Assembly (NCBI RefSeq): GCF_014193655.1
Contig: NZ_JACHZQ010000012.1
Span: forward strand, 1 to 64,000
Length of the DNA: 64,000 nt
Reading direction: 5' to 3'
Origin: Rhizobium sp. BK313
GTDB taxonomy: Bacteria > Pseudomonadota > Alphaproteobacteria > Rhizobiales > Rhizobiaceae
Part shown: piece after piece, positions 17,724 through 25,367 of the stretch
Position numbering within the stretch: the stretch's first letter is position 1
Layout: every line of letters starts with the position of its first letter
Translations under genes and position numbers: made by a program
The notes under the pieces: model-generated
What the model was told of the DNA's origin: nothing
What the model saw: the letters and a program-made list of their open reading frames with translations, nothing else
The model's database searches: none

Positions 17724-18602
17724 CTAGCTCTGATTGCCGACCATCAGTTCGAGTGCATCGATATCTGCCGCTGACAGCTCCACATCAAGGGCTCCGATAT
17801 TTTGTTCGAGATGTTCAATCGATGACGTCCCGGGAATGAGAATGATCGACGGTGATTTTTGCAACAGCCACGCAAGCGCGACTTGCGCAGTGGTCGCCCC
17901 GCAACGCTTGGCTATATCATGCATCGCCTCTGATCTGGCCAGGTGCCCGGAATGTAGAGGCCAGAACGGAATGAAGGCGATCATGTTCTGTTCACAGTAA
18001 GCAAGCACGTCCTCATGCATGCGTGTGACGAGATTATAGACGTTTTGCACCGTCGCAATCTCAAGCACAGACCGCGCGCGCTCGATTTCCTCCACACCAA
18101 CTTCCGAAAGGCCAACATGACGGATCTTACCTTCGTCGCGAAGGGCGCGGAAGACGCCCATGGTCTCCTCGATAGGAATCACCGGATCAATCCGATGGAG
18201 TTGGTAAAGATCGATGCATTCAAGCTTCAGCTTGCGTAGGCTGCCTTCGACTGCACCCCGGATGTGGCGTTCAGAGCCATTCATGGAAATGCCAGGATTT
18301 TCCCGCGTCGCAGGGCCAGCGCGAACCAAGCCCCCCTTCGTGCCGATGACGAGGCCTGCGGGATAGGGGTAGAGAGCGTCGCGGATGGTCCGTTCGTTGT
18401 CATCGGGGCCATAAACATCTGCGGTGTCGATGAAGTTTACGCCGAGTTCGATCGCCCGGCGGAGCACAGCGCGCGCATTGTCTTCGTCGTCAGGCGGTCC
18501 CCATACCCCAGGCCCGGTCAACTGCATTGCGCCGTAACCCATCCGACAGACAGGCAGCTCCCCGCCAATTTTGAACTTGGCGCTTTTTGTCACCATTCCC
18601 AT
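17724..18602 (-). CDS. Aldo-keto reductase
   Basis: NADP-linked oxidoreductase of 292 residues. The AKR tetrad is present: Asp and Tyr in NFIDTADVYGP, Lys in VIGTKGGL, His in LYQLHRID. Later motifs are HVGLSEVGVEEIERA, VQNVYNLVTR and SIILIPGTSSIEHLEQN. It resembles the YajO/PLR-like AKRs rather than the DkgB type encoded at 16627. Start ATG 18602 was chosen for the AAAGGAA site; two in-frame ATGs lie upstream (18620, 18653). It is divergent from a MerR regulator and probably controlled by it through the promoter at 18636-18666. Confidence 0.9.
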   Translation of the reverse strand: MGMVTKSAKFKIGGELPVCRMGYGAMQLTGPGVWGPPDDEDNARAVLRRAIELGVNFIDTADVYGPDDNERTIRDALYPYPAGLVIGTKGGLVRAGPATRENPGISMNGSERHIRGAVEGSLRKLKLECIDLYQLHRIDPVIPIEETMGVFRALRDEGKIRHVGLSEVGVEEIERARSVLEIATVQNVYNLVTRMHEDVLAYCEQNMIAFIPFWPLHSGHLARSEAMHDIAKRCGATTAQVALAWLLQKSPSIILIPGTSSIEHLEQNIGALDVELSAADIDALELMVGNQS

Positions 18603-18635
18603 TGTTATTTCCTTTGACATGAAAAGATGACAGTT

Positions 18636-18666
18636 CTTGTAAGTGTGGAGCATAGTCCCTAGTCAA
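18636..18666 (-). promoter_or_regulatory. Candidate MerR-type promoter with 19-base spacer
   Basis: On the minus strand TTGACT (18661-18666) and TACAAG (18636-18641) are separated by exactly 19 bases. MerR-family activators work on promoters with such over-long spacers by twisting the DNA. The spacer holds an imperfect dyad (GGGAC and GCTCC halves). It lies between the aldo-keto reductase and the divergent merR-like gene. Confidence 0.45.
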
Positions 18667-18677
18667 CAGGAAAAGCG

Positions 18678-19115
18678 ATGCTGATTTCAGAGTTCACACT
18701 TGCAGCCGGCCTTAGCCGGGATACAATCCGTTTCTACGTGCGCTTAGGCCTCCTTCAGCCGCAAACAACCGCCAAAGGCGGGCGCCGCCCTTACCAACTG
18801 TTCTCCGCTGAGGACGTTCAGGCCGCTCGGATAATCCGTATTGCGCAGTCACTTGGTATGTCGCTTAAGGAGATCGCAGGCATCGCCAAGGCGCGGCGTG
18901 AAGGCCGTATGACCCGCGAGCGCAGCGTCCAAGTGCTCCGCGGACAATTGGATCTGCTTGAAAAAAAAGCACAGCAATTACAGGCAATGGTCGCATACTT
19001 GCGCGATAAGATCATCTGGGTGGAGAGCGGGGAAACAGAATCAATGGCAGATTTCGGCCGCTATCTGTCCGATGCACTCCATGAACCGGTTATGGACGCT
19101 AGAAGCAAGTCGTGA
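18678..19115 (+). CDS. MerR-family transcriptional regulator
   Basis: Regulator of 145 residues. The N-terminal winged helix-turn-helix reads LISEFTLAAGLSRDTIRFYV with the RPYQLFSAEDVQAARII wing, followed by GMSLKEIAGIAKA and a long dimerisation helix (residues 80-115). There are no cysteines for metal binding, so it probably senses an organic compound or stress as in the YfmP/HiNmlR-like group. It is divergent from the aldo-keto reductase gene, its likely target. Confidence 0.88.
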   Translation: MLISEFTLAAGLSRDTIRFYVRLGLLQPQTTAKGGRRPYQLFSAEDVQAARIIRIAQSLGMSLKEIAGIAKARREGRMTRERSVQVLRGQLDLLEKKAQQLQAMVAYLRDKIIWVESGETESMADFGRYLSDALHEPVMDARSKS

Positions 19116-19757
19116 AGCGGTCGTCTTGGCGGTGCCGCATCTTTTTATTTGCGACTGCAAGCTGTCATTGCGCGCTTCCAGCTGACAACACGCGTTGGAA
19201 GACGTCTGACGGAAAAGGCAACAACAACTGCTCAGTGATCGCTCACGAGCTGGAAGTGGTCCTTACGGGACCACACGTATGATTGCAGTGAGACCTCGGA
19301 CGATCTGGACCAGAGGCACTCCCAACCCGCAACCTCTCCTTGGCTTCCATAGACCGCCAATCGGTAGCTGCACGCCAGGTTTGGCGTCTTGTTCAACACG
19401 AACAGTATCCAAAGCTAATTCCTGTGTTCATCGGAAGTCGCCTTTGGAGGTCAAACTTCGAAGAAGAGCGATGACCAACTGTCACGGTCGTTGTGACGTA
19501 AAGGCGTTCGGAACGCGGGGACAGTAGGATTATACGATTTAGGTCAGGAAGCGCACTTCGGGTCCCGAAAGTGGGCACGAGCAGCGTCTCTACCACAATG
19601 AATCCGTGATCGCTGACGCTATGGAGGTCAGCGCTGTATCAGGCGCCATGTCCCAAGCGTGGGCTTTCGGCGGCGAGGCGTCACCGTGTCAACTTCAATC
19701 CAAGTAGCTTCTTACGGCCGACAAAAATCAAATCATTAGAACGAAAAGGATAGCGTT
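19116..19757. other. Intergenic region with one stem-loop, no gene recognised
   Basis: About 640 bases without a recognisable gene on either strand; short open frames here have no family motif. A hairpin with arms GTGGTCC (19256-19262) and GGACCAC (19268-19274) and a five-base loop lies downstream of the merR gene and may end its transcript, although no T tract follows. The region before 19758 is expected to hold the promoter of the acyltransferase gene. Confidence 0.45.
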
Positions 19758-20975
19758 TTGGATACCGATTTCGACGTTGTGCGACCGCTAGGCGTCATTG
19801 AGGAGTTCTTCTGGCTCTTCGATCATAGCTGTCCCAAGCATTTCTGCATCGTCGCGGAGATAAAAGGACAAACTCTCGTGACTGATTGGAGGGCGGCTGT
19901 GGATGCATTGCAGGCGCGTCATCCGATGCTATCTGTTTCGATCGATTCCACGCGACAGCGAGTGCCCCATTTCTACAAAGGCTCCCGACGCCCCATCCCG
20001 CTGCGCGTCGCGCCTTCTGGAACAACCTGGGAGCGAGAAGCGGAACGTGAGATCAGTACGCTGTTTGATCCGACGGAGGGGCCGCTTGCTCGCGTGGTGT
20101 TGATCCATGAGCTTGAGAAGTCCTTCGTTCTGCTGGTCACCCATCACGCGATTGCTGATGGCTTGTCATCGATCTTTATGCTGCGGGATTTGCTTTCGGC
20201 AATTTCGGGGCAGCTACTGGATCCCTATGAATTCCCGCCCTCGATCGACCAGAAATTGGGTGTTCCTACACGACCATCATCGGCGCCTGGCAAGAAATTC
20301 TCGCACACGCTCGCTGTCGAATGCCTGAAAAAGCCTGTACACGTAACAAGCCTCGTCCTCAAACCTGAGACGACCAACCTACTTCGCGAGCGTGCTCGTC
20401 TTGAAAGGACCACTGTACACGGTATCGTTTGTGCCACAGCAACTTTGGCAGGGCGCAGCATTGACCCAACGTGGCGCGACGGTGCGGTAAGCATCTTTTC
20501 TCCGGTGGACCTTCGTAAACTACTAGGGCTAAACGACGAGTGCGTTGTTGCAATAGCAAAAGCTTCAACGGTGATCGAACCCAACGCACCTGACGATGCG
20601 TGGGAGATGGCTAGATCAGTCACGGCTTCCTTAGTTCCGCTGAAGACGCTTGAGGGCGGAGCCCCCGTCTTCAGCGCGGTCTATGAGGCAATGTCGACTG
20701 ACATGGATGAAGCTGATGGCGCTCGTTTCAACGCAGACGCCTTCTCCGAAACCATGCTCGTCTCCAATCTTGGGCAGGTTCCGTATTCATCTACGATCGG
20801 GAATCTGACGATCGAGGCCCTTTGGGCACCGGTGGTCCTTCGAGGCCACGATGCGGAGCAAACCATTGGCGTCTCAAGCATCAACGGCGCGCTGCATCTC
20901 GTCCATTCCAGCTGGTACCCACTGCCCGGCTTCTTAGAAGAAATCGAGCACAGACTGCAAAACGCATCGGTTTGA
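19758..20975 (+). CDS. Condensation-domain-like acyltransferase (HHxxxDG family)
   Basis: Stand-alone protein of 405 residues with the fold of NRPS condensation domains and PapA-type acyltransferases. The catalytic motif is THHAIADGLSS near residue 132, matching HHxxxDG. The N-terminal stretch LGVIEEFFWLFD and the alternating helices that follow (DALQARHPMLSVSI) are family features; the C-terminal half carries SIFSPVDLRKLLGL and ETMLVSNLGQVPYS, the latter at the place of the structural DFGWG segment. Such proteins transfer acyl groups to alcohols or amines, often to lipids or natural products. A half-length homologue lies at 44030. No carrier protein or adenylation gene is nearby. Start codon TTG at 19758. 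Confidence 0.78.
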   Translation: MDTDFDVVRPLGVIEEFFWLFDHSCPKHFCIVAEIKGQTLVTDWRAAVDALQARHPMLSVSIDSTRQRVPHFYKGSRRPIPLRVAPSGTTWEREAEREISTLFDPTEGPLARVVLIHELEKSFVLLVTHHAIADGLSSIFMLRDLLSAISGQLLDPYEFPPSIDQKLGVPTRPSSAPGKKFSHTLAVECLKKPVHVTSLVLKPETTNLLRERARLERTTVHGIVCATATLAGRSIDPTWRDGAVSIFSPVDLRKLLGLNDECVVAIAKASTVIEPNAPDDAWEMARSVTASLVPLKTLEGGAPVFSAVYEAMSTDMDEADGARFNADAFSETMLVSNLGQVPYSSTIGNLTIEALWAPVVLRGHDAEQTIGVSSINGALHLVHSSWYPLPGFLEEIEHRLQNASV

Positions 20976-21117
20976 TCTCGACACGCCCAAAAGACTTCGA
21001 TGATGTTGCGGCCAGCGGCGTTACTGAAAACTCAGCATTGACGCCTCAATTAAAAAGACTCCATCAATCGATCGAGCTTTTCGGCGGTGGTTATCGTAAA
21101 TTCAGGCGGAGATGAGA

Positions 21118-21459
21118 ATGACAATGTTGACTAGGACACTAGTAGGATTGTTGGTGCTGGGGGCTGCGGGTCACACGATCGGGTCGCTCAAGTTTTACAA
21201 GGGTCAGCCGCATGCGTTGTTTTGGGCGCTCTGCGTATCGGTTCTCATTGTTGTTGTGGCCGCGATGAATTGGCTGCGAGCCGATCGACCCCAGGACCTC
21301 GGGCTGGCTTGGGTGACGGCAGCAGCCACACTGGCCTACGCAGGAATTTCTATCAGCTTCGGATTTCTGATCGGCAACCCGATGGACTGGCGAGCCTTAT
21401 CCTTTGCCGCTATCTCTTTGGCTTTGACGGGGCTCAGCCTCCGCACTGCCTTGAGTTGA
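21118..21459 (+). CDS. Small four-helix membrane protein of unknown function
   Basis: Hydrophobic protein of 113 residues with about four membrane segments (VGLLVLGAAGHTIGSL, ALCVSVLIVVVAAMNWL, VTAAATLAYAGISISFGFL, SFAAISLALTGLSL). Three ATG codons are clustered; the AGGCGGAG site sits six bases before 21118, which I chose. I do not recognise a named family. It lies 142 bases after the acyltransferase gene on the same strand and could be cotranscribed. Confidence 0.65.
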   Translation: MTMLTRTLVGLLVLGAAGHTIGSLKFYKGQPHALFWALCVSVLIVVVAAMNWLRADRPQDLGLAWVTAAATLAYAGISISFGFLIGNPMDWRALSFAAISLALTGLSLRTALS

Positions 21460-21510
21460 TGCCGTCGTTCAATTTGCTCCAAGCAACCCGACCCTGTAAC
21501 AAGGCAGACG

Positions 21511-21648
21511 GTGACGACCGCTGGCCTTTATTTTGCCGGCCTGCCTTTTGCGATCTCGCGACGATCGGGCACAATACCGGCAATCGCGGGGGAATCAGCC
21601 CAGTTGGTCAAGGATATCCAGCGTCGTTTAGACCCCTGCCTCAACTAA
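21511..21648 (+). pseudogene. C-terminal fragment of a flavin-dependent monooxygenase
   Basis: A 45-codon open stretch ending at TAA 21646-21648 reads TTAGLYFAGLPFAISRRSGT and then GESAQLVKDIQRRLD. This pattern (PGLYFxGLPxxxSRxSG) is the tail of flavoprotein monooxygenases of the putative K-transport/FMO group. No upstream FAD- or NADP-binding sequence is present, so it is a relic about a tenth of the usual length. Assignment is by motif only. Confidence 0.5.
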
Positions 21649-21901
21649 GAAACCGCATATTCTAAACATCGTTTCCTCCCGGAACGGCAATGCTGCGATT
21701 GTAGACCAATATTATGCGTGGAACCCCCGTCCTGAAAACAAGGCAGAGGACTGCACCCACCGACGCACCGAAAGGTCCCGCGAATTTTTGGGGTAGTTCG
21801 CAATAGGTTGTGGCAGGTATCCACCGATGTCGGCAAGCCCTATGAGGCCGATCCGGCCAATCGCACGTTGATAGACATGTCTAGATGGAAGAGATGCATC
21901 G

Positions 21902-22140
21902 GACGTTGGTGCGCGGATCGTTAATCGCGTCGTCGTGGGCGGGTGGCAGGCTCAATAACTGGACTTTCCAACGCTGCCTTTCAAACACAACTCCGCCCAC
22001 CTCCATCGCATTGGCAAGATGACAAACTCGGGCGGAGTATGAAGGCTTGCCTTCGGCTGCGGCGCAGCCTGACACTGTGGATGACCGCGAAAGCCTTGTC
22101 GTCGTGGCAGGCACCGAAGCGCACAACGCGCGTCGGCCGG
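21902..22140 (+). mobile_element. Left-end remnant of an IS5-family element
   Basis: The first bases (GACGTTGGTGCGCGGATCG, 21902-21920) are identical to the left inverted repeat of the intact element at 49511, and the following sequence matches it in patches (CTGCCTTTCAAACACAA; the protein-level stretch LTLWMTAKALSSWQAPKR against LTLWLTPEALVSWQAPRR). It has small indels and stops after about 240 bases, so it is the end of a diverged relative, not a copy of the same element. No right end was found nearby. Confidence 0.75.
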
Positions 22141-22393
22141 ATCGGGGGCTGACTGTTGGTGCCAGTGTCGCATCTCTAACTGGCTGGCGACGCCGCACCT
22201 CTGCCGTTCGCTGACCTGACGAAATAGCCACTCATCACCAGATGTCGCGCCAGCGCGCCCGCTGCTATAACGAACGCATAGACAAGATCGAGAGAACGCA
22301 ATGCACCAGGTATCCTTCGTCTTCAACGTGAAAGGCGCCTACGATCGCAACCACGCCGCTATGCTGGGACCAGCCCCGCGAGAGGAAAACCGG

Positions 22394-22630
22394 ATGACCA
22401 CGCGCAACGACGTCTACAATCACCTCGGTGAGGCTTTGCACTCGGCACTACCAGAAGACGGCTCGGCCGAGATTGGCATGGATCCCAACAAGCTGTTTCT
22501 GCGCATGGGCGGCCAGGTGTTTGCTATCACGGTCGAGGAGAAGCAGCAGTTCGCCAAAACGGAAGATCCTGTCCGGGCGGCGATGAATTTCATGACCACT
22601 CTTCCCTACCCTTTTCGGAGCGGACGATGA
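22394..22630 (+). CDS. Hypothetical protein, 78 residues
   Basis: Small soluble protein starting MTTRNDVYNHLGEALHSALP, with a GAGAGGA ribosome site seven bases before the ATG. The middle reads AEIGMDPNKLFLRMGGQVFA, suggesting alternating strand and helix, and no membrane segment is seen. I do not recognise the family. Its TGA overlaps the ATG of the next gene as ATGA, which argues for a real two-gene unit. A longer frame starting at 22301 lacks a ribosome site. Confidence 0.5.
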   Translation: MTTRNDVYNHLGEALHSALPEDGSAEIGMDPNKLFLRMGGQVFAITVEEKQQFAKTEDPVRAAMNFMTTLPYPFRSGR

Positions 22631-23005
22631 GCGACACCGGTAGTCCGGACGCTTTCATCTGTGATAAGCTCGAGCCATGGTTTTCCGACTGGACTAACGA
22701 AATGAATGATTCCGTTAGAATAAGCCTTGACCTCATCCACGACCGAAAAGGATCAACACAGATTCCGGCTAGTCATAACAGAGGGTGGGGAACGAGAACG
22801 GGTTATTCTCGATATGCCGGATTTCGTCCGCGTGCTCATTGAGACCGGCGTGGTCGTATCCTTTGAAGAGTTCGGTAAACTATTGCTGGATCTGCACCGC
22901 GGCAAAACTAGAGTATTCGCTGTGCCGACCACCACGGGCGGCATCCTATCCATCGTGAAGGAGAACGCCGAGGACGGCATCGCTCCAACTGGTAGGCTAC
23001 AATAA
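22627..23005 (+). pseudogene. Hypothetical gene interrupted by a frameshift
   Basis: The first frame (MSDTGSPDAFICDKLEPWFS) runs from the ATGA overlap with the previous gene to about 22750. There, beside an A run (CGAAAAGG), the sensible reading moves to the next frame: HRFRLVITEGGERERVILDM, then FEEFGKLLLDLHRGKTRVFA, ending at 23005. Joined, the two give about 125 residues of an unrecognised soluble protein. A sequencing error at the A run or genuine decay would both explain it. The companion of the 78-residue gene upstream. Confidence 0.4.
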
Positions 23006-23100
23006 GCCATCTCGACGAGATTCCACATAACCGCTAGCCCTTGGACATCCGGAACGTAAGTGGAACGAGCTATGATCAGGACGTCCATTCCTTAAGACTA

Positions 23101-23224
23101 GGGGCGAAAACGGTCGGGATGGGATTGTCCCAGGTATACTCGACTACGCAGATGGTCGGGGGGCATCTACTCATTTCCAGTGAGCCAGGAACCGGAACCA
23201 CGGTCGATCTCCTGTTTCCATCGA
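23101..23224 (+). pseudogene. Histidine kinase ATPase-domain tail fragment
   Basis: A short stretch reads VGMGLSQVYSTTQMVGGHLL and SSEPGTGTTVDLLFP. This is the G2 box and last strand of the HATPase_c domain of sensor kinases (GLGLSxVYGxxxxxGG, SExGxGTTxxLxFP). The N-terminal kinase and sensor parts are absent, and the frame runs into unrelated sequence on both sides. It is a relic of some 40 codons. Confidence 0.6.
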
Positions 23225-23303
23225 TCGCAGTTGGCTGCAGGCCGCCATGTTGTCCTCGGATAGGGCGAGTAACCCCACCAGGGCAAGGGCCACAACGCTC
23301 TCG

Positions 23304-23725
23304 TCAGCATTTGCAGATTTCAACCGCGTAAACCGGGTAGGAGTACTGCGGCATGTCGAGCACGAGGTGGAGTTGCCCCGCCGCTGTATGCTCCTCCGCG
23401 CTCATCCTGAAATAGCCGGAGCCGCCGCTCGCAAGAACATAGCTAAGCGCCAAGGAACCGAGATCGAAGGAAAGGTAGGGTGTGACATCCGAGAAATTGA
23501 GATCGTGATGTAGCACGAAATCCGCCCCCCAATCCATGTAAATGTAGCTAGCCACCTCGGCACCCTCCGCTCCGGAGTCGGTTGTCGCAAGCACAAGCTT
23601 TTCTTCCATGAGCAAATCGATTTTGAGGCCGGGCGATGTTGGGGCGCATACATAATTGCCACATCGACTGTCCCCGAAGCCGCCACGGCCGACACCCGCG
23701 CCGATTCCGACACTTGGTAGGGCAT
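23304..23725 (-). pseudogene. LysR-family regulator remnant (effector domain, frameshifted)
   Basis: The minus strand reads a LysR substrate-binding domain: ARVSAVAASGTVDVAIMYAP in one frame, then LKIDLLMEEKLVLATT, FDLGSLALSYVLASGGSGYF and LVLDMPQYSYPVYAVEICK in another. The frame change is near 23635. The DNA-binding N-terminus is absent. The SGYFR and YPVYAV motifs are typical of the last third of the domain. It is non-functional as it stands. Confidence 0.7.
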
Positions 23726-23792
23726 GGGATCTCAAGAGCGCCACGCATGGTTCCCACGGGCAGTCAGGTATATCCACAAAATTTCCGTGAAT

Positions 23793-24095
23793 CTAGAATT
23801 CGAAGTCCTGGGGTTTGATATCTCGCGCGCCATGCATGACGCGGAGAACCACAATCCTGTCAGGATAAGATCGGTAATAAATGCATCGCTGCCGATAAGG
23901 GTAAGCGCGCAAACCTTCCGAAATATGGTCGCGCGGAGAGCCCGTGAAATCCACTTCCGCGATCCAGGATATTTTTGCGGTTAGATCAGCAAGGAACTCC
24001 AGCGCATAGTGCGGGCTGCTCTCGGCGATGTAGCGTCGGATGCCTCGCAAGTCGGCGAGAGCAAGCGGAGCGATAACAAGTGCTTTCGTGTTAAT
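23793..24095 (-). CDS. parE: ParE/RelE-superfamily toxin, start codon uncertain
   Basis: Toxin of a type II toxin-antitoxin pair. The protein reads ALVIAPLALADLRGIRRYIA, then PHYALEFLADLTAKI, YPYRQRCIYYRSYPDRIVVL and RVMHGARDIKPQDF, the ParE layout (two N-terminal helices, beta strands, RVLHGARD-like end) of about 100 residues. ParE inhibits gyrase; other RelE-fold toxins cut mRNA. No ATG, GTG or TTG precedes the conserved N-terminus. The codon in the right place, after an AAGG site, is ATT at 24095. TTG at 24050 would cut off the first 15 residues. It is four bases downstream of parD. Confidence 0.75.
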   Translation of the reverse strand: MNTKALVIAPLALADLRGIRRYIAESSPHYALEFLADLTAKISWIAEVDFTGSPRDHISEGLRAYPYRQRCIYYRSYPDRIVVLRVMHGARDIKPQDFEF

Positions 24096-24099
24096 CGTC

Positions 24100-24351
24100 T
24101 CAGCCTTCGTTCATCACGTCATTGAACAAGTCCCTACCATTGGCGTACCGCTTGCCAAGACCAGCATCGATTTCAGCATCTGCCGCCTGAATGTCGTTAC
24201 GAAGCGAACGCATCTTGATTTCGTAGTCGGCCAGCATGCGGATGCCGGCACGCACAGCTTCGGTTTCCGTACCGAAGCGCCCATTTTTCACGAGGTCGGA
24301 TAGGATGCCATCATAGTTGTCACCCAACGAAAATGTCTTTGCTCTCGCCAT
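24100..24351 (-). CDS. parD: ParD-like antitoxin
   Basis: Antitoxin of 83 residues. The N-terminal MARAKTFSLGDNYDGILSDL is a ribbon-helix-helix DNA-binding unit; GRFGTETEAVRAGIRMLADY is the second helix pair and the acidic C-terminal part wraps the toxin. Such proteins neutralise ParE and repress their own operon. The start is ATG 24351; the frame is open to 24447. The AT-rich stretch just upstream, with two overlapping copies of AATACTTTTACA around 24391-24413, is the likely autoregulated promoter. Confidence 0.8.
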   Translation of the reverse strand: MARAKTFSLGDNYDGILSDLVKNGRFGTETEAVRAGIRMLADYEIKMRSLRNDIQAADAEIDAGLGKRYANGRDLFNDVMNEG

Positions 24352-24476
24352 GTCAACGCTCCTTGTTAGGAGGCAGTTTACATCAAAAAGCAATACTTTT
24401 ACAATACTTTTACAGGTGAGGTCTTGCCTCAGATACCGGGCGATCAAAAGCCGCCAGACGGATGTAATCTCCGCTG

Positions 24477-25293
24477 GGCGATGTCACGGTAATTCCTTGT
24501 AAGGAGCGGCTGCGATAGACGCGCGAGCATGAACACTTCGCCAGTCAGCTACAAGCGCCATCGCTTCCCACCCCACATCATCGCCCACGCGGTCTGGCTC
24601 TACTTTCGGTTTCCGCTGAGCCTGCGCCTTGTCGAGGAATTGCTGCTGGAGCGCGGCATTGTCGTGTCCTATGAAACGATCCGCCGGTGGGGAAGAAATT
24701 CGGCCCGGATTATGCGCGTCGCCTTAGCCGCAAGAAGCCCAGCGGGAATGATGTGTGGCATCTGGACGAGGTCGTCATCACCATTGCCGGCAGGAAACAC
24801 TGGCTATGGCGGGCCGTCGATCAAGACGGGTATGTGCTTGACGAAATCGTCCAGAACCGCCGCAATACCAAGGCTGCTAGACGATTACTGACCCGCCTTC
24901 TGAAGAAGCAGGGTATTGCACCGAAGCGGTTGATCAGTGACAAGTTGCGCTCCTATGGAGCAGCTCGGCGACAGGTCATGCCGCACGTCCAACACCGATC
25001 CCACAAGGGTCTGAACAACCGGGCCGAGAATTCTCATGTGCCGTTGCGAAAACGGCAGCGGATGATGCAAGGCTTTCGATCACCGGGAGGCCTTCAGCGC
25101 TTCGTCTCTGTCTTCTCCGCTGTCCGTAACCTCTTCGTCCCACCCCGCGCGCAACGCTCCGCATTCCAAAACCGCATTCACCGCATCCATGCGATCGGAG
25201 AATGGATAGCTGCGGCCGGAGCCCCGGCCTGAGATCAATCCTCAAGGCAGAACGTCTCCCGCGCAACTGAATTCAAGTTAAGGTGACATCGCC
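24477..25293 (+). mobile_element. IS6-family (IS26/IS240-like) insertion sequence, inactive
   Basis: Inverted ends GGCGATGTCAC (24477-24487) and GTGACATCGCC (25283-25293) bound 817 bases, the usual IS6-family size. Between them lies one transposase frame with a one-base deletion. The eight bases outside each end differ (CTCCGCTG and ATGCAAGG), so there is no target duplication. That points to recombination after insertion or to a composite structure whose partner has gone. Confidence 0.85.
24529..25232 (+). pseudogene. IS6-family DDE transposase with a one-base frameshift
   Basis: Residues 1-54 (HIIAHAVWLYFRFPLSLRLV, then GIVVSYETIRRW) give the N-terminal helix-turn-helix region. The expected continuation WGKKFGPDYARRLSRKKPSG is in the next frame, because the G run at 24690 (GTGGGGAAG) is one G short. 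The second frame carries the DDE residues: Asp in VWHLDEVVITIAGRKHWLWR, Asp in LISDKLRSYGAA and Glu in NNRAENSHVPLRKRQR. Apart from the frameshift the protein appears complete, so the damage is recent or a base-call error. Confidence 0.85.
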
Positions 25294-25367
25294 ATGCAAG
25301 GGCTTGTCATAGTCGAACGACCAGCCCGGCTGAACGTTCTGACAAACTGCCCGCGACCAAACTATGT

